Assembly: GCA_964504345.1 (NCBI GenBank)
Contig: CAZDDX010000003.1
Span: 1-64,000 of the forward strand
Reading direction: 5' to 3'
Origin: CAMDTE01 sp964504345
GTDB lineage: Bacteria > Bacteroidota > Bacteroidia > Flavobacteriales > Schleiferiaceae
DNA length: 64,000 nucleotides
Below are positions 48,395 through 56,832 of this stretch, piece by piece; position 1 is the stretch's first letter, and each line of letters begins with the position of its first letter. The notes below the pieces were generated by a model. That model saw only the letters and a list, made by a program, of their open reading frames with translations, had not been told where the DNA came from and searched no databases. The position numbers and the translations under genes are program-made.

Positions 48395-50449
48395 ATACGC
48401 CAGCAACTCCTCCAACGCCTGAGCCACCTTGCTCGCATTGGGCAAAAGGGTGGCTTCCAGTGTTTTGTTCAACGGAATAGCGGGCACGCGAACGCTGCCC
48501 ACCAACCGAACGGGGGCGTCCAGGTGCGCAAAGCAGCGGTCTGAAATGCGGCCGGCGACTGCTTGAGCAAACGTTTGCCCCACCATCTCTTCGGTCACTA
48601 CCAAGCAGCGGTTGTGGGCTTGAACGCGTTCCACCACCAACTCCTCGTCCCAGGGAGCCAGGGTGCGGAGGTCAATCACCTCCACGCGGCCGGGCCATTG
48701 TTGTGCGGCCTCCAAACTCCAATAAACCCCCATGCCGTAGGTCACCACAACCGCCGTCGCTACCGCCGGTTGGGGTTCTGCTTCCAAAACGCGTCTGCCC
48801 ACACCAAACGGCAAAACATAATCCTCCGACGGTTCCACGGTCTTGGCCCCTTCGGTGCCTTTTATTTTGCTCCAATACAGGCCTTTGTGCTCCAGCAACA
48901 GAACCGGGTTGGGGTCCAAAAACGCCGCCTTCATCAATCCTTTGAGGTCCGCACCGGTGGAGGGGTACGCCACCTTGATGCCCGCAATGTTCGTGACAAT
49001 GCTTTCCACGCTGGAACTGTGGTACGGGCCTCCGCTGCCGTAGGCACCAATGGGCACACGCACCACCGCGCTGGCGGGCCACTTACCGTTAGACAGGTAG
49101 TAGCTGCGGGAAAGCTCCGTGAACAACTGGTTCAATCCGGGCCAGATGTAGTCTGCAAACTGAACTTCCACAATGGGTTTCAAGCCCACCGCGGACATCC
49201 CAACGGTGCTGCCGATGATGAAGGCTTCTTGAATGGGGGTGTTGAAAACGCGGTGGCTGCCAAACTGTTGGGCCAACGTAGCCGCCTCGCGGAACACCCC
49301 GCCCAAGCGATGACCGACGTCTTGGCCGTACAATAGGGCTTCCGGATGTTGCTCCAAGACCTCGCGCAACGCAAACAGCGCGCAGTCCACCATCACGGTT
49401 CGTTCTTTACCTGCGGGGGCGCGCTCGCCGCGCTCAGCAACCACGGGCGTTGGTGCCATTGCGTGCACCAATAAGTCCTCTGGGCGCGGGTCTGCCGCCG
49501 CCAAGGCGCGCTGGTAGTCCGCCGCCACCAAGGATTCCGCATCGGCCAAAACGGCATCGAGCTCCGCTTGGGTGAAGCCGTTGTCCAGCAAAAAGGTTTG
49601 CAATTTGGGCAGCGGATCGCGAAGCGCGTGCTCTTCCAAATCGTCGCGGTACCACTCTTTGCGCACTCCGGACGTATGGTGGTTGAGCAACGGTACCCGC
49701 GCGTGTACTAGATGGGGTTGACGAGTATCGCGCATGGCCCGCAGAGCGTCTTGCAGTGCGTGGCGACAGGCTGAATAATCGGATCCGTCCACGCTCAACA
49801 CGCGAATTCCCTTGAAGCCGGCGGCGTATTCCGCTGCGTTTTGGGCGCGCGTTTCTGCCGCGTTGGCGGAAATATCCCAGCCGTTGTCTTGCACCACAAA
49901 CAAGAGCGGAAACTGCTTAAGTGCTGCCATCTGCAATGCTTCAGCCACCTCGCCCTCGGTCATAGCCGCGTCGCCAATGGAACAAACCGAAATGGGCTTG
50001 GCTGCTGCTTCTTCCGGCGAAAAGAGTCCCATTAACTCCTTGTATTGGAGACCCATGGCCGCTCCTGCGGCGGGAATGGCTTGCATTCCGGTGGCGCTGG
50101 ACTGGTGGGGAATCTTGGGCTTGTCTGGATCGTTCAGCGACGGGTGGCTGTAGTAGGTGCGTCCGCCGGAGAAAGGATCGTCTCGCTTGGCCAGGAGCTG
50201 AAGCATGAGGTCGTAGGGCGTCATGCCGATGGAGAGCAGCAAGGCATCGTCTCGGTAGTACGGGTACACAAAATCATGTGGCGTGAGCAATTGGCCCAAC
50301 GCTATTTGAATGGCTTCGTGGCCGCGGGCTGTGGCGTGCACGTAGGTGGACGTAACCTCGCGGTTGGCTTCGTACAATTCCGTCATGGCCTTGGCCGTGA
50401 CCATGTGGCGATAGGCCTGCAGCAGCGGGTTTTCGGCTTTTTTCTTCAT
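48392..50449 (-). CDS. 2-oxoacid dehydrogenase E1, alpha and beta fused (branched-chain type)
   Basis: 685 residues. Thiamine diphosphate-dependent decarboxylase of a 2-oxoacid dehydrogenase complex, most like branched-chain E1. The alpha half (1 to about 330) has HATARGHEAIQIALG, RDDALLLSIGM, the cofactor motif SIGDAAMTEGEVAEALQM and QDNGWDISANAAE. The beta half (about 350-685) has LYGQDVGHRLGGVFREA, GLKPIVEVQFADYIWPG and DLRTLAPWDEE. E2 and E3 are not adjacent. The ATG at 50449 overlaps the DUF3078 stop (ATGA). It might handle leucine, isoleucine or valine oxoacids, or aryl oxoacids feeding phenylacetyl-CoA; this cannot be decided here. Confidence 0.9.
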   Translation of the reverse strand: MKKKAENPLLQAYRHMVTAKAMTELYEANREVTSTYVHATARGHEAIQIALGQLLTPHDFVYPYYRDDALLLSIGMTPYDLMLQLLAKRDDPFSGGRTYYSHPSLNDPDKPKIPHQSSATGMQAIPAAGAAMGLQYKELMGLFSPEEAAAKPISVCSIGDAAMTEGEVAEALQMAALKQFPLLFVVQDNGWDISANAAETRAQNAAEYAAGFKGIRVLSVDGSDYSACRHALQDALRAMRDTRQPHLVHARVPLLNHHTSGVRKEWYRDDLEEHALRDPLPKLQTFLLDNGFTQAELDAVLADAESLVAADYQRALAAADPRPEDLLVHAMAPTPVVAERGERAPAGKERTVMVDCALFALREVLEQHPEALLYGQDVGHRLGGVFREAATLAQQFGSHRVFNTPIQEAFIIGSTVGMSAVGLKPIVEVQFADYIWPGLNQLFTELSRSYYLSNGKWPASAVVRVPIGAYGSGGPYHSSSVESIVTNIAGIKVAYPSTGADLKGLMKAAFLDPNPVLLLEHKGLYWSKIKGTEGAKTVEPSEDYVLPFGVGRRVLEAEPQPAVATAVVVTYGMGVYWSLEAAQQWPGRVEVIDLRTLAPWDEELVVERVQAHNRCLVVTEEMVGQTFAQAVAGRISDRCFAHLDAPVRLVGSVRVPAIPLNKTLEATLLPNASKVAQALEELLAY

Positions 50450-51369
50450 AATTTCTGTGCTCCCAAGGTGTACGACAGGCCTACCCCCAATAATTGTTTC
50501 CATTGAATGCCGGAGGCATCCAGTTTGCCGTCTGCGTTACTGTCTCGAACCAAAACATCGCGATCGTAAATGCTCTGTACCCGGGCCGTCACGGACAAAA
50601 ATGACGTGGCTTTGATCAACAACAAAACGTCGGCGTTAACGTCCACCCACAGCGGGTTCTGGATGTAATTTGAATACAGATCCAAGCGAGCGTCTACCTT
50701 GAGTGCCGGAATAAAATCGCGTTTGTAGCGCAGATTGAAATAGGCCCCCACTTCGTTTCGAAACTGTTCTCCAACCACAACGCCAAAGGCCCCTTCAGCG
50801 CTCAGTCGCGGATCGCGAACCACGGTCAACTTACTCGTAACGGGCGAAAGGTACATTTCCAAACCGTTGCGTTTGTACGTGGCTCCTGCCCCCGCCAATC
50901 CGTATCCCGGGGCCAAAAAGCGTGAAATATACGCGGAATCCGGGTCCGTAGGCTTGCTGTAACCGTTGAACGACTGGGATTTCAAGCTGGCAAACCCAGA
51001 CACTTTGAACTCTCCCGCTTTCTTGGTTTCGTGGTCCACGCGGAGGTTGTACTCCAGCTTGTCGTCCGTCTTTATAAACAAGTCCCCCTGGTAGTTCCCC
51101 GCGTAGTTGATGTCCAACATTTGATGCGCAGACAACCGATTGTGGGTGTATTTCAGTTGTTGGCGCACCACCACCCCCAGGTTCAAACTGCTTTGACCCC
51201 CTGCATTCCAGTTTTTTAGTGCGGTTTGGTTGCCGGAAACGCTGTACAATCCCGAGTACTTCCAGACATCAGGTCGGGCAGGCAACACAGAAACGGACGG
51301 TTCTACCGTTTGCGCGCGCAATCCAGCAACCAGCGCTCCCAGTGCAACGGACGTGGCCCAATACCGCAT
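50446..51369 (-). CDS. DUF3078 family outer-membrane-associated protein
   Basis: 307 residues. Signal peptide up to GLRAQ (about 20). The block WKYSGLYSVSGNQTALKNWNAGGQSS is the DUF3078 hallmark, and the rest alternates polar/hydrophobic strands ending VGLSYTLGAQKL, as in an outer-membrane beta-barrel. Function unknown. The ATG follows the hydratase stop with no gap (TAA-ATG), and its own stop overlaps the E1 start, so it sits in the middle of a metabolic operon. Confidence 0.85.
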   Translation of the reverse strand: MRYWATSVALGALVAGLRAQTVEPSVSVLPARPDVWKYSGLYSVSGNQTALKNWNAGGQSSLNLGVVVRQQLKYTHNRLSAHQMLDINYAGNYQGDLFIKTDDKLEYNLRVDHETKKAGEFKVSGFASLKSQSFNGYSKPTDPDSAYISRFLAPGYGLAGAGATYKRNGLEMYLSPVTSKLTVVRDPRLSAEGAFGVVVGEQFRNEVGAYFNLRYKRDFIPALKVDARLDLYSNYIQNPLWVDVNADVLLLIKATSFLSVTARVQSIYDRDVLVRDSNADGKLDASGIQWKQLLGVGLSYTLGAQKL

Positions 51370-52143
51370 TTAACCCTTGCTTTTGAACGCCGCAATGGCG
51401 TTTTTCGTGAAATCACTCAATACCAGACGGCCGCTGATGGCTGCTCGCTCCGGCAATAATTCGTCCCAGTGTTCAGTCCCCTGCCACAGGACGCGTTTCA
51501 GGTCCGCCATGGCCTCCGGGCTGGACGCTGCCAATCGCTGCGCCAACTCGGCCACCGCTGCGTCCAATTCCGTGTGGGAATCAAAAACCTCCGCGTACAA
51601 ACCGTGCTTCTCTGCCCATTCGGCGCTGCGGAAACGGGTGGCATCAATGGCCAACTGACTCATGCCGCTCAAGCCTACCTTCCGTTCAACCGCCGGACCC
51701 ACTACAAACGGGCCAATGCCCACCGCCAATTCGCTCAACTTAACGGCAGCTGAGCTGTGCGCCAAGCAATAGTCCACAGAGGACGCCAATCCCACGCCTC
51801 CGCCCACGGCCTTGCCCTGAATGCGTCCTACCACCAGCTTGGGACAAGTTCTGAGGGCGTTGATGACGTTGGCAAACCCCATGAAAAATCGATCGCCCGT
51901 TGCTGCGTCCGCAATCGAGCTCAATTCATCAAAACTGGCGCCGCCGCAAAAAACTTTTTCCCCAGCGCTTTGAAGCACCACCACACGGACCTCCGGATTG
52001 GAGCCCGCGGCACGAACGGCGTCCGCCAACGCGGCCAAAACCCGACCGGGCAAGGAGTTGCTCAACGGGTGAAAAAAGGTAATGGTGCCAATTCCGTGGG
52101 CCACCTCCGTGGTGACCCCGCCTGCGAGGACTGCGTCATTCAT
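51370..52143 (-). CDS. Enoyl-CoA hydratase/isomerase family protein (LiuC- or PaaF-like)
   Basis: 257 residues, crotonase fold. Oxyanion-hole blocks EKVFCGGASFDEL and GKAVGGGVGLASSVDYCLA. The first catalytic Glu of classical hydratases is Gly here (GGGVGLA), while the second Glu is kept in LSELAVGIGPFVVGP; this pattern is known in methylglutaconyl-CoA hydratases (LiuC). PaaF (dehydroadipyl-CoA hydratase) is the missing step in this cluster, so either role is possible. ATG at 52143, 4 nt after a perfect TACCTTTG box. Leads the operon with DUF3078 and E1. Confidence 0.8.
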   Translation of the reverse strand: MNDAVLAGGVTTEVAHGIGTITFFHPLSNSLPGRVLAALADAVRAAGSNPEVRVVVLQSAGEKVFCGGASFDELSSIADAATGDRFFMGFANVINALRTCPKLVVGRIQGKAVGGGVGLASSVDYCLAHSSAAVKLSELAVGIGPFVVGPAVERKVGLSGMSQLAIDATRFRSAEWAEKHGLYAEVFDSHTELDAAVAELAQRLAASSPEAMADLKRVLWQGTEHWDELLPERAAISGRLVLSDFTKNAIAAFKSKG

Positions 52144-52147
52144 GACG

Positions 52148-52155
52148 CAAAGGTA
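52148..52155 (-). promoter_or_regulatory. -7 promoter box of the hydratase-DUF3078-E1 operon
   Basis: TACCTTTG on the minus strand followed by CGTC and the ATG. Perfect consensus at the 4-nt spacing. Confidence 0.7.
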
Positions 52156-52157
52156 AC

Positions 52158-52517
52158 TCAGGGCCGGGGAAGCGAGGCGTCTCTGCGGAACACAGAAGAC
52201 TCCTCCACGCGGCAAACCACGGACCGGTACGCGTCGTACCAAACCGCGCGGCCTTTCGCTTTTGCCTCCCGGTGCAACGCGTGGTGCTTCCAAGCATCCA
52301 CAGCCGCCCGGTCTTGCCAATAGCTGATGAAAATGGCCGACTCCCCTTGGCGCACCATTTCGTACCCCAGGTAGCCTGGAAGCCCTTCCACCGTGCGCAG
52401 GGTGGCGTCGTCCATGCGATCGTAGTCCGGTTGGTCCAACGAACGCTCGCTCAAAAACATCACCGCGTAGGCGCCTTCCGGCAGCGAAAATTCCTCGCGA
52501 ATGAACGGATTAGGCAT
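52158..52517 (-). CDS. Antibiotic biosynthesis monooxygenase (ABM) domain protein
   Basis: 119 residues. GAYAVMFLSERS, LPGYLGYEMVRQGESAIFISYW and AVDAWKHHALHREAKAKGRAVWYDAYR match small dimeric ABM-fold proteins such as Bacillus YqjZ. Some members oxidise quinols or heme, but many have no known activity. Its ATG overlaps the end of paaZ by 8 bases, so it is translated with paaZ. A role in dealing with reactive ring intermediates is a possibility, not shown. Confidence 0.82.
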   Translation of the reverse strand: MPNPFIREEFSLPEGAYAVMFLSERSLDQPDYDRMDDATLRTVEGLPGYLGYEMVRQGESAIFISYWQDRAAVDAWKHHALHREAKAKGRAVWYDAYRSVVCRVEESSVFRRDASLPRP

Positions 52518-54561
52518 CGGTGTGCTTCTTGACCATGGTCAAAATAACCGCCACCGCCACCACGTCGTCCTGGTCGTCGTAGACCTCCACGTAGAACTTC
52601 ACAATCCCTTTGGCCACGTCTTCGGGCGATCGTTTTTCTTGGTCGATTTTCTCCTGAACCGTAAAGCGAACGCCAATGGTGGTTCCTGGATAAACCGGTT
52701 TCGTGAACCGGCAGTACTCAATGCCGTAGTTGAGCAAAACCGGCCCTTTTGGGGGGTCTACGAAGAGTCCCGCAGCCCGACTCAGGATGAAGTATCCATG
52801 CGCCACGCGGCCCGTGAAAATGGTGCCCTCTAGCGCCGACGCGTCCATGTGGGCGTAAAATTTATCGCCGCTCAACTCCGCAAAGTCCTCAATGTCTTGG
52901 AGGGTAACCAAGTGCTTTTCCGTGGTCACGGTGTCTCCAATGCGCAAATCCTCAAAGTACTGCCGGAACAAGTGCGGATGGGCTTCCGGGCGTGCTGCGC
53001 CGGGAATGTACCGCCCCGTCAGCGCCTGAACCGCATCCGGGTGGCCTTGTATTGCCACGCGGTGGAGGTAGTGCAGAACGCCGCGCTTACCGCCCATTTC
53101 CTCTCCGTTTCCGGCGCGGCCGGGACCACCGTGCGTCAGCAACGGCATGGGCGACCCGTGGCCCGTACTCTCTTTGGCCGACGACGCGTCCAGTACCAAA
53201 ATACGTCCGTTGCTGGTGGCCGCCTCCAACGTGAATTCTCGCGCATGCTCCCGGTTGGCCCCCACATACGAGGTGACCAGCGAGCCCTTGCCTAGGGCCA
53301 CAAGAGCTGCCGCCTCGTCCAACGATCGGTACGGCATCAAGGTACTGATGGGGCCAAAGGCCTCAATTTCGTGCGCGCGCAACGCGGCAAACGGACGGTC
53401 GTTTCGGAACAAAACCGGCGCAAAATAAGCTCCCGCTTCCGGGCGATCCGCCACCGGCGTGCCTACTCCCGCTGGATTGCCAAAAACCGCGGGCATCTCT
53501 TCGGCCAATGCCTCCGCCGCCGACCGCACGCGCTCCACCTGCAGCGCCGTGGCCAACGGCCCCATCCGCACGCCTTCCTTGGACGGGTCTCCGTACGAAG
53601 TGGTGAACAACCGCTGCACCAAGGCCGCTTGAACCGCATCCAAATGCTCTTCCGGAACCACTACACGGCGCACCGCCGTACACTTCTGGCCGGCTTTGAT
53701 GGTCATTTCCTTGACCACTTCCTTCACAAACAAATCAAACTCGGGAGTTTGGGGCGTCGCCTCTGGGCCCAAAACCATGGCATTCAAGGAGTCTGCCTCC
53801 AAGTTGAACGGAACGCCGCGCTCCACAAAATGCGGCTGCAGCTTCAGGCGCAAACCGGTCGCGTTGGAACCCGTAAACGTCACCACGTCGCCTTCGGCAA
53901 CGGAGTCCAAAACACCCACGCCCTTGCCCACCAACAACTGCAGGGCGCCGTCGGGAAGAATGCCACTGGCGGCGATATCCCGCACCACGGCCTCGGTCAG
54001 GAAACTGGTGTATTCAGACGGTTTCACCACAGCCGGAACGCCGGCCAAGAGGTTGACCGCAATCTTTTCCAACATGCCCCAAACGGGGAAGTTGAAGGCA
54101 TTCACGTGCACGGCCACCCCGCGGCGCGGAACCATCAAATGGTGGCCCACGAAGGTGCCGTTTTTGCTCAGCCGAACGGGTTCTCCGTCCACGAAATAAG
54201 GCAAATCCGGAAACTCCTTACGCAAAGACGCGTTCGCAAACAAATTGCCAATGCCGCCCTCGATGTCGATCCAACTGTCCACGCGGGTAGCACCGGTAGC
54301 GGCGGACACCGCGTAGTAGGACTCCTTGCGCTCGTTCAAAAACAACGCCAACGCTTTCAGCATCCGACCGCGTTCGGGAAACGTCATCTTCCGCAACGCG
54401 GCACCGCCTTTCTCCCGGCCGTAGGCCAGCACCGCAGCGTAGTCCAGCCCGGCGCTGGAAACCGTGCCCAACGCCGCGCCCGTGCGCGCATCCGCGGCCG
54501 TCCATTCCACTCCATCTCCGGCCACCCACTGGCCCATTACGTAATTCTCAAAGACTTTCAT
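52510..54561 (-). CDS. paaZ: Oxepin-CoA hydrolase / 3-oxo-5,6-dehydrosuberyl-CoA semialdehyde dehydrogenase PaaZ
   Basis: 683 residues, two domains. The N-terminal aldehyde dehydrogenase (to about 520) has the catalytic Cys in IKAGQKCTAVRRV, Glu in PFNLEADSLNAMV and VHVNAFNFPVWGMLEKIAV. The C-terminal MaoC-like hydratase (about 545-683) has EDFAELSGDKFYAHMD (Asp/His pair) and VAHGYFILSRAAGLFV. It opens the oxepin ring and oxidises the aldehyde. Full length, so the branch-point toxic aldehyde is handled inside one protein. Lies 49 bp downstream of the prolyl oligopeptidase gene. Confidence 0.96.
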   Translation of the reverse strand: MKVFENYVMGQWVAGDGVEWTAADARTGAALGTVSSAGLDYAAVLAYGREKGGAALRKMTFPERGRMLKALALFLNERKESYYAVSAATGATRVDSWIDIEGGIGNLFANASLRKEFPDLPYFVDGEPVRLSKNGTFVGHHLMVPRRGVAVHVNAFNFPVWGMLEKIAVNLLAGVPAVVKPSEYTSFLTEAVVRDIAASGILPDGALQLLVGKGVGVLDSVAEGDVVTFTGSNATGLRLKLQPHFVERGVPFNLEADSLNAMVLGPEATPQTPEFDLFVKEVVKEMTIKAGQKCTAVRRVVVPEEHLDAVQAALVQRLFTTSYGDPSKEGVRMGPLATALQVERVRSAAEALAEEMPAVFGNPAGVGTPVADRPEAGAYFAPVLFRNDRPFAALRAHEIEAFGPISTLMPYRSLDEAAALVALGKGSLVTSYVGANREHAREFTLEAATSNGRILVLDASSAKESTGHGSPMPLLTHGGPGRAGNGEEMGGKRGVLHYLHRVAIQGHPDAVQALTGRYIPGAARPEAHPHLFRQYFEDLRIGDTVTTEKHLVTLQDIEDFAELSGDKFYAHMDASALEGTIFTGRVAHGYFILSRAAGLFVDPPKGPVLLNYGIEYCRFTKPVYPGTTIGVRFTVQEKIDQEKRSPEDVAKGIVKFYVEVYDDQDDVVAVAVILTMVKKHTDA

Positions 54562-54610
54562 CTGTTTGCTGTTAGGAAGGAATAACGGTAGCGTACCGCG
54601 TTCGGAGACT

Positions 54611-56746
54611 TTATTTTTTCTTCGGCAAAGACTTCACGCCCATGTGCCAGAACGCAAAGGCAAACTTGTCAATGGCCTCTTCAATCACCATGGCGGTGGG
54701 CTTGCCGGCGCCGTGGCCGGCGTTCGTCTCAATGCGTATCACCACCGGATTGGCACAAGTCTGCTTGTCCTGAAGTTCGGCCGCAAACTTGAACGAATGC
54801 GCCGGAACTACCCGGTCGTCGTGGTCCGCTGTAGTAACCAGCGTGGCCGGGTAACATGTCCCCTTTTTAACGTTGTGCACCGGGCTGTAGCCCAACAAAT
54901 AGCGGAACATTTCCTCGCTTTGTTCGGATGTGCCGTAGTCGTATGCCCAGCCGGCACCTGCCGTAAACGTGTGGTAGCGCAGCATGTCCAAAACCCCCAC
55001 CGCGGGGAAGGCCACGCGGGCCAATTCCGGACGTTGCGTCATCACCGCACCCACCAGCAACCCGCCGTTGGAACCGCCAGACAAAGCCAAATACTTGGAC
55101 GACGTAATCTTCTGCGCAAATAAGTATTCGGCCGCCGCTACAAAATCGTCGAACACGTTTTGCTTCTGCAACTGCGTGCCCGCCTTGTGCCAAGCCTCGC
55201 CGTACTCGCCTCCGCCGCGCAAATTGGGAATGGCCAACACGCCTCCGTTCTCCAACCACACCACGTACGAAGTGCTGAACGACGGCGTCAAATTCACGCC
55301 AAAACCGCCGTATCCGTACAAAATCGTGGGGTTCTTCTTGGTGTACTTCAATCCCTTCTTGTGCGTGATCATCATGGGGACTTTGGTGCCGTCCTTGCTG
55401 GTGTAAAACACTTGGTAGGAAACGTAGTCCGCCGAATTAAAATCGATGGAGCTCGCCCGGTACAGCTCGACGGCATTCGCGCGCGGTGCATACCGGTACT
55501 GCGTTCCCGGAGTCACGGCATTGGTGAACGAGAAGAACAGCTCACGAGCGTTCCACTTGCCACCCAATCCGCTGACGGTTCCCTGCCCGGGCAGCGGCAC
55601 AGATACCACCTCTTTGCCGTCCACAGAAACGCGGTCCACCACACTCAGGGCATCTTTCAATCCGTTCACAAAAAAGAAGCCGCCCCCGGTGCCCACCGTA
55701 ATGGGGTACGGGCGTTCCGCAATAATTTCTTCCCACTGACTGGGGTCCGGACGGTCCAAAAAGCAGCGCATCAGGCGGCCGTTGGGTGCGCCCCACGTCG
55801 TTTGGAGGTACAGGCTCTGCCCGTCTGCGTGCACCGGATTGTTCTCAAACTCAAAACCTTCAAACAACCGCACAATGGGCGCGTTGGGCGTGCGCAAATC
55901 CTGCACGTACAATTCATTACCGGTGGTGCTCACGGCCGCCGTGATGACCAAAAAAGCACCGTTTTCCGTAACGCCACCGCCGATGTACCGACGCGGCGTA
56001 GCACTGCCGCCAAACACCAGTACGTCCTGGGATTGGGGGGTGCCCAGCTTGTGGAAATAAAGCTTGTGTTCGCTCGTCTTCCCGCTCAACGCAGAACCGC
56101 TCTTGGGCTTGTCGTACGAGCTGTAGTAAAATCCTTCGTTGCCGCGCCAAGATAAACCGCTGAATTTCACGTCGCGCAGGGTGTCCTCCAGCGGGCGTTC
56201 GGGGTTGTCCGTGTGGACGATGACCACCTTGCGCCAGTCGGATCCACCCTCGCTCAATTGGTAGGCCGCGTACGTGCCGTCGGGGCTGAATTCAATTCCC
56301 GCCAAAGACGTTGTTCCGTCCTTGGAAAACGCATTGGGATCCAAAAACACATTGCCGTCCGCGGTCATTTTGCCGGTAGACTTGGCCTTAACGCGGGCTA
56401 AAACGGATTGACTTTGTAGCCCGGAATTGTAGTAAAAATAGGTGTAGTCCCCTTCCGTAAATGGCGTGGAAACTTTCTCGTAGTTCCAAACGGTAGTCAA
56501 GCGATCGCGCAGTTCCTTGCGGTAGGAAATCGGCTCCAGCACACTTTGCGTGGCGCGGTTTTGCGCGGTCACCCATTCCGCCGTTTGGGCGCTTCGGTCG
56601 TCCTCCAACCAGCGGTACGGATCCGCAACCGTTTGTCCAAAATACGTGTCGACGGTGTTCCCCTTGGTGGTCACCGGATACTGAGGTGCTTGGGCGCTTG
56701 CAGCCATGCTCAAAACCATAGCCATTCCCGCTAAATGTGTTTTCAT
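54611..56746 (-). CDS. Prolyl oligopeptidase family serine peptidase (S9A)
   Basis: 711 residues. Signal peptide MKTHLAGMAMVLSMAASAQA, so exported. The propeller (about 75-430) has many blades; the catalytic domain has the Ser in ALSGGSNGGLLVGAVM, Asp in TTADHDDRVVP and His in ETNAGHGAGKP. It cleaves short peptides after proline. The opening YPVTTKGNTVDTYFGQTVAD followed by PYRWLEDDRS is typical. ATG at 56746, 4 nt after TACCTTCG. It lies upstream of paaZ, possibly in the same transcript, with no obvious metabolic link. Confidence 0.94.
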   Translation of the reverse strand: MKTHLAGMAMVLSMAASAQAPQYPVTTKGNTVDTYFGQTVADPYRWLEDDRSAQTAEWVTAQNRATQSVLEPISYRKELRDRLTTVWNYEKVSTPFTEGDYTYFYYNSGLQSQSVLARVKAKSTGKMTADGNVFLDPNAFSKDGTTSLAGIEFSPDGTYAAYQLSEGGSDWRKVVIVHTDNPERPLEDTLRDVKFSGLSWRGNEGFYYSSYDKPKSGSALSGKTSEHKLYFHKLGTPQSQDVLVFGGSATPRRYIGGGVTENGAFLVITAAVSTTGNELYVQDLRTPNAPIVRLFEGFEFENNPVHADGQSLYLQTTWGAPNGRLMRCFLDRPDPSQWEEIIAERPYPITVGTGGGFFFVNGLKDALSVVDRVSVDGKEVVSVPLPGQGTVSGLGGKWNARELFFSFTNAVTPGTQYRYAPRANAVELYRASSIDFNSADYVSYQVFYTSKDGTKVPMMITHKKGLKYTKKNPTILYGYGGFGVNLTPSFSTSYVVWLENGGVLAIPNLRGGGEYGEAWHKAGTQLQKQNVFDDFVAAAEYLFAQKITSSKYLALSGGSNGGLLVGAVMTQRPELARVAFPAVGVLDMLRYHTFTAGAGWAYDYGTSEQSEEMFRYLLGYSPVHNVKKGTCYPATLVTTADHDDRVVPAHSFKFAAELQDKQTCANPVVIRIETNAGHGAGKPTAMVIEEAIDKFAFAFWHMGVKSLPKKK

Positions 56747-56750
56747 AAGC

Positions 56751-56758
56751 CGAAGGTA
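56751..56758 (-). promoter_or_regulatory. -7 promoter box of the prolyl oligopeptidase gene
   Basis: TACCTTCG on the minus strand, followed by GCTT and the ATG (4-nt spacing). It lies just past the terminator of the large surface-protein gene. Confidence 0.55.
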
Positions 56759-56780
56759 GCGCCAAACCTCCACAAAAAGA

Positions 56781-56811
56781 AAGAGGGCGGTCGCTGCGCG
56801 ACCGCCCTCTT
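56781..56811 (-). terminator. Terminator of the large type IX surface-protein gene
   Basis: A perfect 14-bp stem (56781-56794 with 56798-56811) and 3-nt loop, with a T-run on the minus strand (56774-56779), 22 bp after the stop. Confidence 0.9.
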
Positions 56812-56832
56812 AAACATTCGCGTTGCGAACCC

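Noticed and set aside
53371..54585. A 404-codon plus-strand frame opposite paaZ.
   Set aside because: Antisense shadow of a clear paaZ; His/Arg/Gln-rich composition without any motif.
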